Positions 1-9,257 of a stretch of DNA of 64,000 nt are shown in pieces. The position numbers and the translations under genes are program-made. The notes under the pieces are model-generated. The model saw only the letters and a program-made list of their open reading frames with translations. It made no database searches and was not told where the DNA came from. Source of the DNA: Pseudomonadota bacterium (GTDB taxonomy: Bacteria; Desulfobacterota; Desulfovibrionia; Desulfovibrionales; Desulfovibrionaceae); contig JAEWQB010000005.1 in assembly GCA_023460395.1 (NCBI GenBank), forward strand, positions 36,222 through 100,221, in the 5' to 3' direction. Every line of letters begins with the position of its first letter. Position 1 is the stretch's first letter.

Positions 1-133
1 GGTTAGACTTCCGCCGGCAAATGGTCTATGAGAGACTGTTCTTTTCGGGTGCTCCGACGAAAGGCATTCTTGCCCTGACGGTCCCGGTGCATGTCCTTTT
101 CTCAAAGCGGTTTATGATACGTGCAATCACAAC

Positions 134-152
134 ATGGCTCCCCCGGAGCCAT
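134..152 (+). promoter_or_regulatory. hairpin just ahead of lepA
   Basis: Perfect 7-bp inverted repeat (ATGGCTC / GAGCCAT, loop CCCCG) ending 11 nt before the lepA start and just 5' of its GAGAGA ribosome-binding region. There is no T-tract, so it is not a terminator. It could modulate translation of lepA; that role is inference. Confidence 0.4.
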
Positions 153-163
153 ATGAGAGACAT

Positions 164-1969
164 ATGGCGAAACAGGAACACATCAGAAATTTTAGCATTA
201 TCGCGCACATAGATCACGGCAAGTCCACTCTGGCGGACCGTATTCTCGATGTTACCGGGCTGGTGCAAGCCCGTGATAAGCGGGAGCAGTATCTGGACCG
301 CATGGATATTGAGCGCGAGCGTGGCATCACCATTAAAGCTCAAGCGGTGCGCATTCCTTATACCGCACAAGATGGTGCCAAGTATGTGCTCAACCTTATA
401 GACACCCCCGGACACGTGGACTTCGGCTACGAAGTCTCCCGGTCGCTGGCGGCCTGCGAAGGGGCTTTGCTTGTAGTGGATGCCTCTCAGGGGGTGGAAG
501 CGCAAACGCTGGCTAACGTCTACCTCGCACTGGATCACGATCTGGACATCATTCCCGTGCTGAATAAGATAGACCTTGCCAGCGCAGACCCGGACCGCGT
601 GAAAAGCGAAATTGAAGAGGTTATCGGGCTGGACACAGCCGAGGCCATCGGAGTGAGTGCGAAAACCGGGCTGAATGTGGAGCAGGTGCTGGAGGCCATT
701 GTCAAACGCCTGCCCGCCCCCACGGGCGACCCGGAAGCAGCATTCAAAGCTCTCATTTTCGACTCGTGGTACGACGCCTATCAGGGTGTTATCATTATGT
801 TCCGCGTGGTGGACGGGTCCGTGAAAAAGGGCGACCGCATCCGCCTTATGGCTACCGGTAAAGAATATGAAGTAACCAAGCTGGGCGCGTTCAGCCCGGA
901 CATGATAGAAATGAAAAGCCTCTCCGCCGGAGAGGTGGGTTACCTGTGCGCTACCATTAAAGAACTGGGCGATGCCAAAGTGGGCGACACCGTCACGCTG
1001 GTGGGAAATCCCGCCACAGAGCCGGTTCCCGGATTCAAAGTGGTCAAGCCCATGGTTTTCTGCGGGCTGTATCCCTCCGATGCCAATGAATATGAGGGCC
1101 TCAAATACGCGCTGGAAAAGCTCCAACTGAACGACGCCTCTTTTTCCTACGAACCAGAAACGTCTCAGGCGCTAGGCTTCGGGTTCCGATGCGGCTTCCT
1201 TGGCCTGCTGCATATGGAAATTATTCAGGAGCGGCTGGAACGCGAGTTCGATGTGGACATCATCGCCACGGCCCCTTCGGTCATATACCGCGTGAAAACC
1301 GTGGACGGGGTGCTCACAGATGTAGACAGCCCCGCCAAGCTGCCGGACCCCACCAAAATTGACACGCTGTATGAACCTTACGTGCGCACAGAAATTCACG
1401 TGCCCGACGAGTTTGTGGGGAACGTGCTGAAACTGTGCGAGGAAAAACGCGGTATTCAGAAAGACCTGAAATACCTCACCACCAATCGCGTCATCGTCAC
1501 GTATGAACTGCCCTTCGCAGAAATTGTGTACGACTTTTTCGACAAGCTTAAGTCGTACACACGGGGCTATGCCTCCATGGATTATGAGATTATCGATTAC
1601 CGAAGCTCCAATCTCGTAAAACTCGACATGCTCATCAACGGGGAACCTGTGGACGCCCTGTCCATCATCGTTCACCGCGACAAAGCCCAGTACCACGGAC
1701 GCGCTGTGGCCCTGAAGCTGAAGAGCACCATTCCCCGCCAGATGTTTGAAGTGGTCATACAGGCCGCCATCGGCACCAAGATCATCGCCCGCGAACGAAA
1801 CGCCCCGCTGCGGAAAAACGTTACCGCCAAGTGCTATGGCGGTGACATTACCCGTAAGCGCAAGCTCTTGGAAAAACAAAAAGAAGGTAAAAAGCGCATG
1901 AAGCGCATGGGCAACGTGGAACTCCCGCAAGAGGCATTCCTCGCCGCGCTCAAGGTTGGAGAAGACTAG
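164..1969 (+). CDS. lepA: elongation factor 4 (LepA), ribosomal back-translocase GTPase
   Basis: A translational GTPase that acts on stalled ribosomes in the cytoplasm. The 601 residues are the normal family length. The P-loop AHIDHGKS lies near residue 14, DTPGHVDF near 78 and NKID near 132. The LepA-specific basic C-terminal domain ends with the RKRKLLEKQKEGKKRMKR segment. I chose the ATG at 164 over the upstream in-frame ATG at 134 because MAKQEHIRNFS matches the family N-terminus and a GAGAGA element lies just ahead of it. lepB follows 87 nt downstream on the same strand, the familiar lepA-lepB pairing, so the two are probably cotranscribed. Nothing is truncated. Confidence 0.97.
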   Translation: MAKQEHIRNFSIIAHIDHGKSTLADRILDVTGLVQARDKREQYLDRMDIERERGITIKAQAVRIPYTAQDGAKYVLNLIDTPGHVDFGYEVSRSLAACEGALLVVDASQGVEAQTLANVYLALDHDLDIIPVLNKIDLASADPDRVKSEIEEVIGLDTAEAIGVSAKTGLNVEQVLEAIVKRLPAPTGDPEAAFKALIFDSWYDAYQGVIIMFRVVDGSVKKGDRIRLMATGKEYEVTKLGAFSPDMIEMKSLSAGEVGYLCATIKELGDAKVGDTVTLVGNPATEPVPGFKVVKPMVFCGLYPSDANEYEGLKYALEKLQLNDASFSYEPETSQALGFGFRCGFLGLLHMEIIQERLEREFDVDIIATAPSVIYRVKTVDGVLTDVDSPAKLPDPTKIDTLYEPYVRTEIHVPDEFVGNVLKLCEEKRGIQKDLKYLTTNRVIVTYELPFAEIVYDFFDKLKSYTRGYASMDYEIIDYRSSNLVKLDMLINGEPVDALSIIVHRDKAQYHGRAVALKLKSTIPRQMFEVVIQAAIGTKIIARERNAPLRKNVTAKCYGGDITRKRKLLEKQKEGKKRMKRMGNVELPQEAFLAALKVGED

Positions 1970-2056
1970 GTACGGCGCGCTCCCGTATGGGGAATTTCCC
2001 CCCTCACATGACTAGGCCGCCCGTCCCGCGCCGAGCGGTTTCCACTGGAAAATACC

Positions 2057-2719
2057 ATGTCTGAACTGAAACAGAAAAGCGGATTCGCCGAATACTTTGA
2101 GGCACTATTCATTGCCATAATTTTGGCTCTGTTCATTCGCTCGTTCATTGTGCAAGCGTTCACCATTCCTTCCGGCTCTATGCTGCAAACCTTGCAAATA
2201 GGCGACTATCTGCTGGTAAATAAATTCATTTACGGCATTCGGCTGCCTTTCGCGTTCAAAGAAACCAACCCGCAGGGCACCTCGTGGTGGTCGCGCCATT
2301 CACTGGTTTTGGGACCGGAACTCATTCATGTGCAAGACCCCCAGCGGGGTGATATAATCGTTTTTGAATACCCGGCAGACCCGTCCATCCACTACATCAA
2401 GCGTGTTATCGGTGTCCCCGGAGACACCGTTGAAGTGCGCAACAAAGTGCTTTACCTGAATGGACAGCCTCAGACGGAGCCGTATGTGCAGCTTGTACGC
2501 GGCTACCCCGGACCCGGCGACGACTTTGGTCCCGTTACTGTGCCGGAAGGCAAATACTTCTGCATGGGGGACAACCGCGACGAGTCCTATGATTCCCGGT
2601 TTTGGGGCTTTGTGGACCGTTCCGCCATCGTAGGCAAAGCATGGATTTTCTACTGGTCCATGGACGGCATTAGTTCCATCCGGTGGGACCGCATAGGCCG
2701 CAGTGTGCACAGCATGTAA
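2057..2719 (+). CDS. lepB: signal peptidase I
   Basis: Membrane serine protease that cleaves signal peptides from exported preproteins. It has 220 residues, with one N-terminal membrane segment (about residues 12-32) followed by the catalytic Ser motif PSGSM. The Lys general base lies in HYIKRVIGVPGD and the box E motif is GDNRDESYDSRFWG, all in family order. A weak TGGAAA precedes the ATG. The gene lies downstream of lepA and ends just before a strong hairpin terminator, which fits a lepA-lepB transcription unit. No second transmembrane segment is seen, so this is the short form of the family. Confidence 0.95.
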   Translation: MSELKQKSGFAEYFEALFIAIILALFIRSFIVQAFTIPSGSMLQTLQIGDYLLVNKFIYGIRLPFAFKETNPQGTSWWSRHSLVLGPELIHVQDPQRGDIIVFEYPADPSIHYIKRVIGVPGDTVEVRNKVLYLNGQPQTEPYVQLVRGYPGPGDDFGPVTVPEGKYFCMGDNRDESYDSRFWGFVDRSAIVGKAWIFYWSMDGISSIRWDRIGRSVHSM

Positions 2720-2744
2720 CGCGCCTTATTTCACGCAAGCAAAT

Positions 2745-2778
2745 GGCCCCGGCAACATCTGTCGCCGGGGCCGTACTT
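2745..2778. terminator. terminator between lepB and the aldehyde dehydrogenase gene
   Basis: Perfect 9-bp stem GGCCCCGGC / GCCGGGGCC with a 10-nt loop (2754-2763), followed on the + strand by a short T-containing run. It lies between two convergent genes and could serve both strands. Confidence 0.75.
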
Positions 2779-2826
2779 ATTTATCACTCAGCAGATGAGG
2801 AGCGGACACCCCGCTCCCGTCTAAGG

Positions 2827-4305
2827 CTAATACAGGCCGAGAGGCTGTTCCGACAGGTTGATAAGGATATTCTTAATCTGGGTGTAATGTTCCAACACCA
2901 TCTTGTGCGTTTCCCGCCCGATACCGGATTGCTTGTATCCGCCAAAGGGAGCACCCGCAGGAATGCTGTTATAGGTATTTACCCACATCCGCCCGGTTTC
3001 CACCGCGCGGGCCACGCGGATCGCCCGGTTGATATCGCGCGTCCATACCCCACCGCCAAGGCCGTAGATGCTATCGTTCGCCATGGCGACGACTTCTTCC
3101 TCGGTCTTAAACTTGATGATGCAGGCCACGGGTCCGAAAATCTCTTCCCGTGCCACACGCATGGAGTTGCTCACCCCGGTCAGCAGCGTAGGCTGCATGA
3201 AAGCACCCTTTTCCAGTCCATTGCCCGTGGCGCGCACGCCGCCTGCGGCAAGGGTGGCCCCTTCCTGCTTGCCCACTTCCACGTACCCAAGCACTTTCTT
3301 CAACTGAGATTCGCTGATAAGCGCGCCCATCTGGGTGTCTTTTTCCCACGGCATACCCACGCGCACGGCCTTGAAGCGCTTGGTCGCCTCTTCCACGAAG
3401 CGGTCGTAAATGCCTTCCTGCACGAAAACGCGTGACCCCGCGCAGCATACCTGCCCCTGATTGAACAGGATACCGAGCAGCAGGCCTTCCATAGCCATAT
3501 CCCACTTGCAATCATCGAAGAAAATATTGGCGGATTTCCCGCCTAGTTCCAGCGTGGCGGGAATGAGTTTTTCGGCAGCGGCCTTGGCGACACTGCACCC
3601 GACTTCGGTGGAACCTGTGAAGGCCAGCTTGCGAAACCGAGGATGCTCCAGCATATACGCGCCCGATTTGGACCCCGCGCCCGTAATCACGTTTACCACG
3701 CCCTTGGGCAACACATCCTGAATAAGGCGCATCAATTCCAGCACACTCAGCGACGTGGCGCTGGACGGCTTAAGCACGGAGCAGCACCCGCTGGCAAGTA
3801 CCGGCGCCAACTTCCACGCAGCCATCAGGAACGGAAAGTTCCACGGCACGATCTGCCCTACCACGCCAATGGGTTCACGCAGAATAAGATTCAGCGTATT
3901 GCCGCCCAAAATGGAGGCTTCCCCCTCCTCCACCTGAATGGCGGCGGCGAAATACCGGAAATGCTCGGCGGCAAGAGGGATATCCACCGCCAGCGTTTCT
4001 CTATACGGCTTACCGTTATCCAGCGTTTCCACCATAGCAAGGTGTTCGCAGTTTTTATCGATGATATCCGCAATGGCGTTAAGCACCACAGCCCGCTCAG
4101 ATGGCGTGGTCCGTTTCCAGCTATCCCACGCGGTCCATGCCGCTTCTACGGCTTCGTCCACGTCCGCATTGGCGGCTTCGGCGCATGTGGACAACACGGC
4201 GCCGTCCGCCGGGCAAGTAGCCTTAAAAACCGCGCCGCCTGTCGCGTCTTTCCACTTGCCGCCAATGAACAGCTGATACCGGTCCTGCAACTTCGCTTTT
4301 GCCAT
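2827..4305 (-). CDS. NAD(P)-dependent aldehyde dehydrogenase, AldB/ExaC-like
   Basis: Oxidizes an aldehyde to the acid with NAD(P)+. The 492 residues carry the usual hallmarks: VPWNFPF early, the FTGSTEVG cofactor loop, the catalytic Glu in LELGGKSANI and the catalytic Cys in NQGQVCCAGSR. The C-terminus PLGLY resembles that of AldB/ExaC enzymes that act on acetaldehyde, so a role in ethanol/acetaldehyde oxidation is plausible in a Desulfovibrio-like cell; the substrate is inference. The ATG at 4305 has AAAGGAG at 8 nt, whereas the GTG at 4314 abuts the Shine-Dalgarno and is rejected. The gene appears monocistronic. Confidence 0.92.
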   Translation of the reverse strand: MAKAKLQDRYQLFIGGKWKDATGGAVFKATCPADGAVLSTCAEAANADVDEAVEAAWTAWDSWKRTTPSERAVVLNAIADIIDKNCEHLAMVETLDNGKPYRETLAVDIPLAAEHFRYFAAAIQVEEGEASILGGNTLNLILREPIGVVGQIVPWNFPFLMAAWKLAPVLASGCCSVLKPSSATSLSVLELMRLIQDVLPKGVVNVITGAGSKSGAYMLEHPRFRKLAFTGSTEVGCSVAKAAAEKLIPATLELGGKSANIFFDDCKWDMAMEGLLLGILFNQGQVCCAGSRVFVQEGIYDRFVEEATKRFKAVRVGMPWEKDTQMGALISESQLKKVLGYVEVGKQEGATLAAGGVRATGNGLEKGAFMQPTLLTGVSNSMRVAREEIFGPVACIIKFKTEEEVVAMANDSIYGLGGGVWTRDINRAIRVARAVETGRMWVNTYNSIPAGAPFGGYKQSGIGRETHKMVLEHYTQIKNILINLSEQPLGLY

Positions 4306-4756
4306 AACGCTCACTCCTTTCGCTTTGGAAGGCGCCTTTGTGCGCCTAGTGAATGTGGCTATTCACCGCGTGTGTCAAATCATACCGTTGTTGAACATGA
4401 AGTATAACAACACGGGGCTATTACTGCCTTACACCTTGGAGAATAGTGTTTCAAGGCTTATGTCATAAAAAATATAACACTCGCACATCATGAGCGTCTT
4501 CCATAGCAATGCTCACAAGTTACAAACGCACTGCGTGTTTTACGCCTTCATCAAAATCAATTGCCGCCTATTTTGGTAGACAACCGGCCCGAAATACTGT
4601 TCCGCAAAAAGGACAGCCAGCACCATACACCATCAGGCGTTTCGTGGAAAGCTATGAGGCGCGGAAAACTGTCCGCGCGGAGTGGATAGGGAAAAAGAGA
4701 TGGGAGGGATAGTATCAGAAAGACCACAGGAGCGCGGCGGATCGGCCTAAAAGGGA
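4306..4756. other. intergenic region upstream of the aldehyde dehydrogenase gene
   Basis: No convincing gene. Next to the aldehyde dehydrogenase start are two neighbouring inverted repeats: GGCGC-N6-GCGCC (4331-4346) and GTGAAT-N6-ATTCAC (4349-4366). A short palindrome TTATG-T-CATAA lies near 4459-4469. These are candidate operator or leader structures for the minus-strand gene. The stretch 4470-4756 is relatively AT-rich, and I see only short open frames without ribosome-binding sites. Confidence 0.4.
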
Positions 4757-7081
4757 CTACCGGCCTTCAAGTGGCAGAAGGATCGTGAAAACAGTCCCGC
4801 GTCCGGGTTCGGAATCTACGGTGAACTGCCCGTCGTGGTTGGAAGTGATAATGAAATAGGAAACGGAAAGCCCCAGTCCGGTGCCTTCTCCTACTGCTTT
4901 GGTGGTAAAGAACGGCTCAAATACCCGCTTGCGGGTTTCCTCGTCCATACCGGGACCGTTGTCCGCGATATCAATACGGGCGCGCCCCCGGTCATAGCTT
5001 GTGGTCACAGAAATCCGCGGGGCATCGTCGCGTTCTCCCCGTTCCGCCATGGCGTGCGCAGCATTCTTGAAAAGATTCAGCAACACCTGCTCAATCTCCT
5101 GCGGCGAACAAAATACCTGCGGCAGGGTCGGCTCGTAATCCCGCACCACCTCAATATGCCGGAAGTCGTACTTTTTCTTCAGGTCATAGTCATTTGCCGC
5201 AAGTTCTATGGTCTTATCGATAAGCTCACCAAGGTTCACAGACGAACGGCGGGCCTCGCTGCGACGGCTGAACTCCAGCATATTGCTGACAATGTTGGCT
5301 GCACGCTTACCTGATTCCGCAATCCCGTCCAGAAACCGCAGAATTCCCCGCGTATCCAGATAGGTGTGGATGCTTTCCAGCGAGCATCCCGCCTCTTCAG
5401 CCGCAACCCGGTTGGCGGGAAAATCGAGCGAAATACGCCGCTTTATATTTTGCGTTCCTTGCAGAATGCCACCAAGAGGGTTGTTAATTTCGTGCGCCAT
5501 TCCCGCAGCCAGTCCGCCTACGGAAAGCATTTTTTCCGTCTGCACCATCATTTCTTCAATACGGAACCGATCCGTCACGTCATCCAGCCGGATAACAGCG
5601 GAAAATTCGCCCCGCGTGACCACCGGATAAATAATGATATCAAAATACCGGGTGCGGTCATCCTCGACAATGGGTTCCTTTTCAAGAGAAAAACTGGTGC
5701 CCGTGGCAATGGATTCTGTAATGTGCCGCAGCAAGAATCCGTAGCTGGGCAGCACCTCAGCGAAGGGACGGCTGTGCGCGTTGGAAGCGATGATGCCGGT
5801 GGCCTCTTCAGCGGTTTTATTCCACTGGGTAATGTGCGCATCGCGATCCACACTCACGATAATGGACGGCATGGAGTTGAGGATATTATCCAACGTGTTT
5901 TTGGTTTCCCAAAGTTCGCGTTCCGCTTCCTTGCGGTGCGTGATATCAGTGTGCGCGCCTGCCATGCGGTAAGGCTGCCCGGCGGAATCGCGCACGCAGA
6001 TACCGCGTCCGAGTATCCACCGGTACTCGCCATCTTTATGCCGCATGCGATACTCCACCTCAAACTGTGGAGTCCTTCCCCCCAAATATTCTTCGTGAGT
6101 CTTGAGCACCCGGTCAATATCCGCCGGATGCATCCGCTCCAGCCATTCACTCAGGCTGTTGGATATTTCCGCGTCCTGATAGCCCACAATGGCTTTCCAG
6201 CGCGGGGAAAAATAGACCACATCCGTGGCGAGATCCCAATCCCATATCCCGTCGTTGGTGGCGATAACCGCAAGGGAGTAGCGCTCCTCGCTTTGCCGCA
6301 GGGCATATTCCGCCCGTTCGCGCTCCCGCACCTGCCCTTCCAACTGGCGGTTCATTTCCACGAGTTCACGTTCGCGGGCAGCCACCTGCCGGGTCATGGC
6401 GGCGAAGTTTTCCGCGATCATGCTCAGTTCCGCATTCTGCACCACGCTGAAATCAAAACTAAAGTCGCCGCGTGCCACTTGGTCCATTCCCTGAAGCAAC
6501 ACTTCTAGCGGCTTACGCAGATAGATACGCAGCAAAATACCCGTGGCTACCAGAATAACCACCAGCACCCCACCCAACGCCAGCAGATTCGCCGTCACAA
6601 GACGGCTTAACGCCTGTTTGTACGCGGATAAATTCAAAACAACCGTGGCATGCCCAATGATCTCGCCTTCGTAAGTGACGTCGCGTTCACGGGAAATACG
6701 GTTGCCGACTTCTCCCTGCTTGACTCTGGAAAACAGCACCTTGCCCAAAGGGTCAAGAATCCGCACCTCACTCACGAGGTCATACTGCGCGAACACAGTG
6801 CCGATCTGGTCAATAGTACGGGTGTCGAAATTCCAGATGGGAACAGAAAGGATATCGGAAAGGCGCGTAATATACTCATCTGCCTTGGCATCCACCTCAC
6901 GCAGCATCTCTCGCGACGCCCGCACGTATTGCCACGACAGAGTAGAGGCCACCACAATCAGAATCATGACCATCAAGCTGATGGTCAGATCGCGGGAGAT
7001 GGACTTGCCGCGAAGCAAGCGCACGGGAAAATACGTGCGTATGGGAGCAACCTTTTTCTGCATAGACGACCGGACATGCAT
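4757..7081 (-). CDS. membrane-bound PAS-PAS sensor histidine kinase
   Basis: Two-component sensor kinase of about 774 residues. Two transmembrane segments (about 32-52 and 162-185) flank a periplasmic domain of roughly 110 residues, followed by HAMP and a short coiled coil. PAS1 with its PAC motif lies near 265-385 and PAS2 near 395-505. The phospho-acceptor His is in AAGMAHEINNPLGG near residue 530, and the ATPase domain carries DNGPGMDEE and GEGTGLGLS. No response regulator is adjacent, so the partner is unknown. The start is uncertain: a GTG at 7117 and ATGs at 7081 and 7063 all lack a clear Shine-Dalgarno, and I took the first ATG. Confidence 0.88.
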   Translation of the reverse strand: MHVRSSMQKKVAPIRTYFPVRLLRGKSISRDLTISLMVMILIVVASTLSWQYVRASREMLREVDAKADEYITRLSDILSVPIWNFDTRTIDQIGTVFAQYDLVSEVRILDPLGKVLFSRVKQGEVGNRISRERDVTYEGEIIGHATVVLNLSAYKQALSRLVTANLLALGGVLVVILVATGILLRIYLRKPLEVLLQGMDQVARGDFSFDFSVVQNAELSMIAENFAAMTRQVAARERELVEMNRQLEGQVRERERAEYALRQSEERYSLAVIATNDGIWDWDLATDVVYFSPRWKAIVGYQDAEISNSLSEWLERMHPADIDRVLKTHEEYLGGRTPQFEVEYRMRHKDGEYRWILGRGICVRDSAGQPYRMAGAHTDITHRKEAERELWETKNTLDNILNSMPSIIVSVDRDAHITQWNKTAEEATGIIASNAHSRPFAEVLPSYGFLLRHITESIATGTSFSLEKEPIVEDDRTRYFDIIIYPVVTRGEFSAVIRLDDVTDRFRIEEMMVQTEKMLSVGGLAAGMAHEINNPLGGILQGTQNIKRRISLDFPANRVAAEEAGCSLESIHTYLDTRGILRFLDGIAESGKRAANIVSNMLEFSRRSEARRSSVNLGELIDKTIELAANDYDLKKKYDFRHIEVVRDYEPTLPQVFCSPQEIEQVLLNLFKNAAHAMAERGERDDAPRISVTTSYDRGRARIDIADNGPGMDEETRKRVFEPFFTTKAVGEGTGLGLSVSYFIITSNHDGQFTVDSEPGRGTVFTILLPLEGR

Positions 7082-7421
7082 ACTGGTGAAAACCGTGAGG
7101 ATGCGCCTGGCCCGCACCGGGCCGGGGTTGCATCGGAACTACACTGGGCACAAGCCGTTCCCAATCATATACCGCTTACCAACCAAACCTCTGTCCTTCT
7201 TCGACTAGCACAAATCCGGCCTGACTAAAAGCGCAATATTCTTATCCCTCCACGAACCGGCGGGGCATGTGCGCGGCTTGACTCCGAACCCGTTATGGGC
7301 AAGAAAAACAGGTTGCACGACCCAACGCCGCCCCCACTCCCCCAACCACGGAACAACGCGAAATATAGGCATAACGGAACACGCGGGGACCACACAGGCC
7401 GACACTAGACGAGGAGCATAT
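7082..7421. other. divergent intergenic region, kinase / ftsY
   Basis: Divergent promoter region between the minus-strand kinase and plus-strand ftsY. I see no gene and no clear -35/-10 pair. An in-frame GTG at 7269 would extend FtsY, but that stretch reads as non-conserved sequence and is treated as untranslated. Confidence 0.4.
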
Positions 7422-8831
7422 ATGGGCTTTTTTTCCAAAATACGACGCATTTGGTCCGGCCCGGAAGACGGCTCCGCACCGGGCACAGAAAAAGATGGCC
7501 GTAGAGACGGCACGCCGGATGACAGCGTTACGCACGAAGGCGCCGTCACCTCCTCCCGGACGGTAACCGCATCCCTGCCTGAAGAATCAGCCGCCCCCTC
7601 TTCCGTGCCCACGGAATCGTTGTCCGGTGAAGAACCGTGGCGGACAGAACTGCTCCTCGCTCTGCGCGGGGCGGAACCCCGTCTCTCCGTCTGGCTAGAG
7701 CATGTGCTCGCGGGCGTGGAAGGGGCTGGTGCTCCCCTGTGGGAACGCCTGCGCTTTTTCTTCTCGGCATTGGACGCGCCGCAGCAGGAAGCCGAAACCT
7801 TCATTGCCGGCTTCTCCCGCTGGCTGGACGATATGGGCTATGTCTCCCTTTCCGATTTCCGTTCAGAACTCCAGTACCGTCTGGCGCTGGCGCTGGATCT
7901 GGAAGACGAAGAAGACGAACGCTCGCGCCTGTTCGTAAAATTATCTGAAGGGTTGGCTAAAACCCGCCAGCAGATTACCCGGCAAATTGACGGGCTGCTG
8001 TCTTCCCACGACAGTCTCTCCGAACAATTTTGGGAAGAGCTGGAAGAAATTCTCATCATGGCGGATGTGGGATTCGAACCCACAGTCAAGCTGGTGAATC
8101 GCCTGCGGGAACGGGTACGCGCCTCCGGCTCCGACAGCCCCGATATGTTTAAAACGCTTATGCGGGAAGAGCTGGAAGAAATTTTCCGCATGCCCCCCCG
8201 CATTACCGCCGTGAATCCGCCCGAGGTTGTGCTTATGGTGGGGGTGAACGGCGTGGGCAAAACCACCACCATTGCCAAGCTCGCCTACCGTGCGCAGTTG
8301 CAGGGAAAAAAAGTGCTCATCGCAGCGGGGGATACGTTCCGCGCGGCGGCTATTGAGCAATTACAGGTATGGGCCGACCGCGTGGGGGCGGGTTTTCACG
8401 CCAAAGGCCCCAATTCCGACCCTGCCGCCGTGGCGTATGAGGCCGTGGAACGCGCCGTGAATGAGGGGTATGATATCTTGTTCGTGGATACAGCGGGCCG
8501 CCTTCAAACCAAAGTGGACCTGATGGCTGAGTTGCAAAAAATCCGAAACGTGCTGGGGAAAAAACACCCCGGCGCACCGCACCGCACCATACTCACCATT
8601 GATGCCACCACGGGGCAAAACGCTCTCTCCCAGACCAAACTCTTCAATGAAGCCTGCAAGCTGGACGAAATTGTCCTTACCAAACTGGACGGCACAGCCA
8701 AGGGTGGCATTGTGGTTGCCGTGGCCATGGAATTCGGCATTCCCATTTCCTACATCGGCCTTGGCGAAAAAATGGAAGATTTACGCCCCTTCAGCGGAAC
8801 TGACTTCGCCTCTGCCCTGCTGGGACTTTGA
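7422..8831 (+). CDS. ftsY: signal recognition particle receptor FtsY
   Basis: SRP-receptor GTPase that delivers nascent-chain ribosomes to the inner-membrane translocon. It has 469 residues. An acidic, Ser/Pro-rich N-terminal A region (about 1-100) precedes the helical N domain and the GTPase G domain, with GVNGVGKTTT (P-loop), DTAGRLQTK, and TKLDGTAKGG near the C-terminus. The ATG at 7422 follows GAGGAG by 6 nt and begins MGFFSKIRR, a typical FtsY opening, so the longer frame from 7269 is rejected. The gene stands alone and is followed by a strong bidirectional terminator. Confidence 0.96.
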   Translation: MGFFSKIRRIWSGPEDGSAPGTEKDGRRDGTPDDSVTHEGAVTSSRTVTASLPEESAAPSSVPTESLSGEEPWRTELLLALRGAEPRLSVWLEHVLAGVEGAGAPLWERLRFFFSALDAPQQEAETFIAGFSRWLDDMGYVSLSDFRSELQYRLALALDLEDEEDERSRLFVKLSEGLAKTRQQITRQIDGLLSSHDSLSEQFWEELEEILIMADVGFEPTVKLVNRLRERVRASGSDSPDMFKTLMREELEEIFRMPPRITAVNPPEVVLMVGVNGVGKTTTIAKLAYRAQLQGKKVLIAAGDTFRAAAIEQLQVWADRVGAGFHAKGPNSDPAAVAYEAVERAVNEGYDILFVDTAGRLQTKVDLMAELQKIRNVLGKKHPGAPHRTILTIDATTGQNALSQTKLFNEACKLDEIVLTKLDGTAKGGIVVAVAMEFGIPISYIGLGEKMEDLRPFSGTDFASALLGL

Positions 8832-8944
8832 TCCGCTTTGAACAAATCGAAATAGACACCGTTCCGCCACCGCTCCACACGGGGCAGGGAATCTCCCCGA
8901 CTCCCGCAGGTGCCCTGTTCGCCCCACAAGCGCACGGTATACAC

Positions 8945-8988
8945 AAAAAAATAGCCCACGAACCTTAGATTCGTGGGCTATTTTTATT
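8945..8988. terminator. strong bidirectional intrinsic terminator
   Basis: Perfect 16-bp stem (8947-8962 with 8970-8985; core TAGCCCACGAA / TTCGTGGGCTA) with loop CCTTAGA. It is flanked by A-runs on the left and T-runs on the right, so it can end transcription of ftsY (+) and of the minus-strand gene ending at 9000. Confidence 0.93.
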
Positions 8989-8999
8989 GGTAGTACGGC

Positions 9000-9257
9000 T
9001 TAAAAGGGTTCCACTTCGATCTTCAGGCGGTTCAGCCTCACTTGCGCGAACTGCATCTCTACCTGCAATTGATTCTTCGCCTGTCTGTTGGCATGGATTT
9101 CCTGAGCGAAAAACACACCCTCGGCAGGCTTTTCAGCCCGCATGAGCCGCCTTTGCTCATCATCCAGCTCCTGCAACCGCTGCTGGCAAGCCGCAACGCG
9201 CTCTTCAAGCGCGGGAATGTTATCCGGCAATGATTCTGCGTCGTTTGGGCTGCTCAT
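9000..9257 (-). CDS. small hypothetical coiled-coil protein
   Basis: 85 residues, soluble, with no Cys motif and no signal peptide. Most of the chain (about residues 15-80) is a charged heptad-like helix with the pattern EERVAACQQRLQELDDEQRR, predicting a coiled coil. The start at 9257 has GGAG about 8 nt upstream and lies inside the 3' end of the preceding EPSP-synthase-like gene (38-nt overlap), so the two are probably translationally coupled. I do not recognise the family. The overlap suggests a shared role or at least shared expression with the upstream gene. Confidence 0.7.
   Translation of the reverse strand: MSSPNDAESLPDNIPALEERVAACQQRLQELDDEQRRLMRAEKPAEGVFFAQEIHANRQAKNQLQVEMQFAQVRLNRLKIEVEPF

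Noticed and set aside
4349..4366. Rex or CRP site upstream of the aldehyde dehydrogenase gene
   Set aside because: GTGAA and TTCAC are 8 nt apart, which fits neither spacing; kept only as an unnamed inverted repeat.
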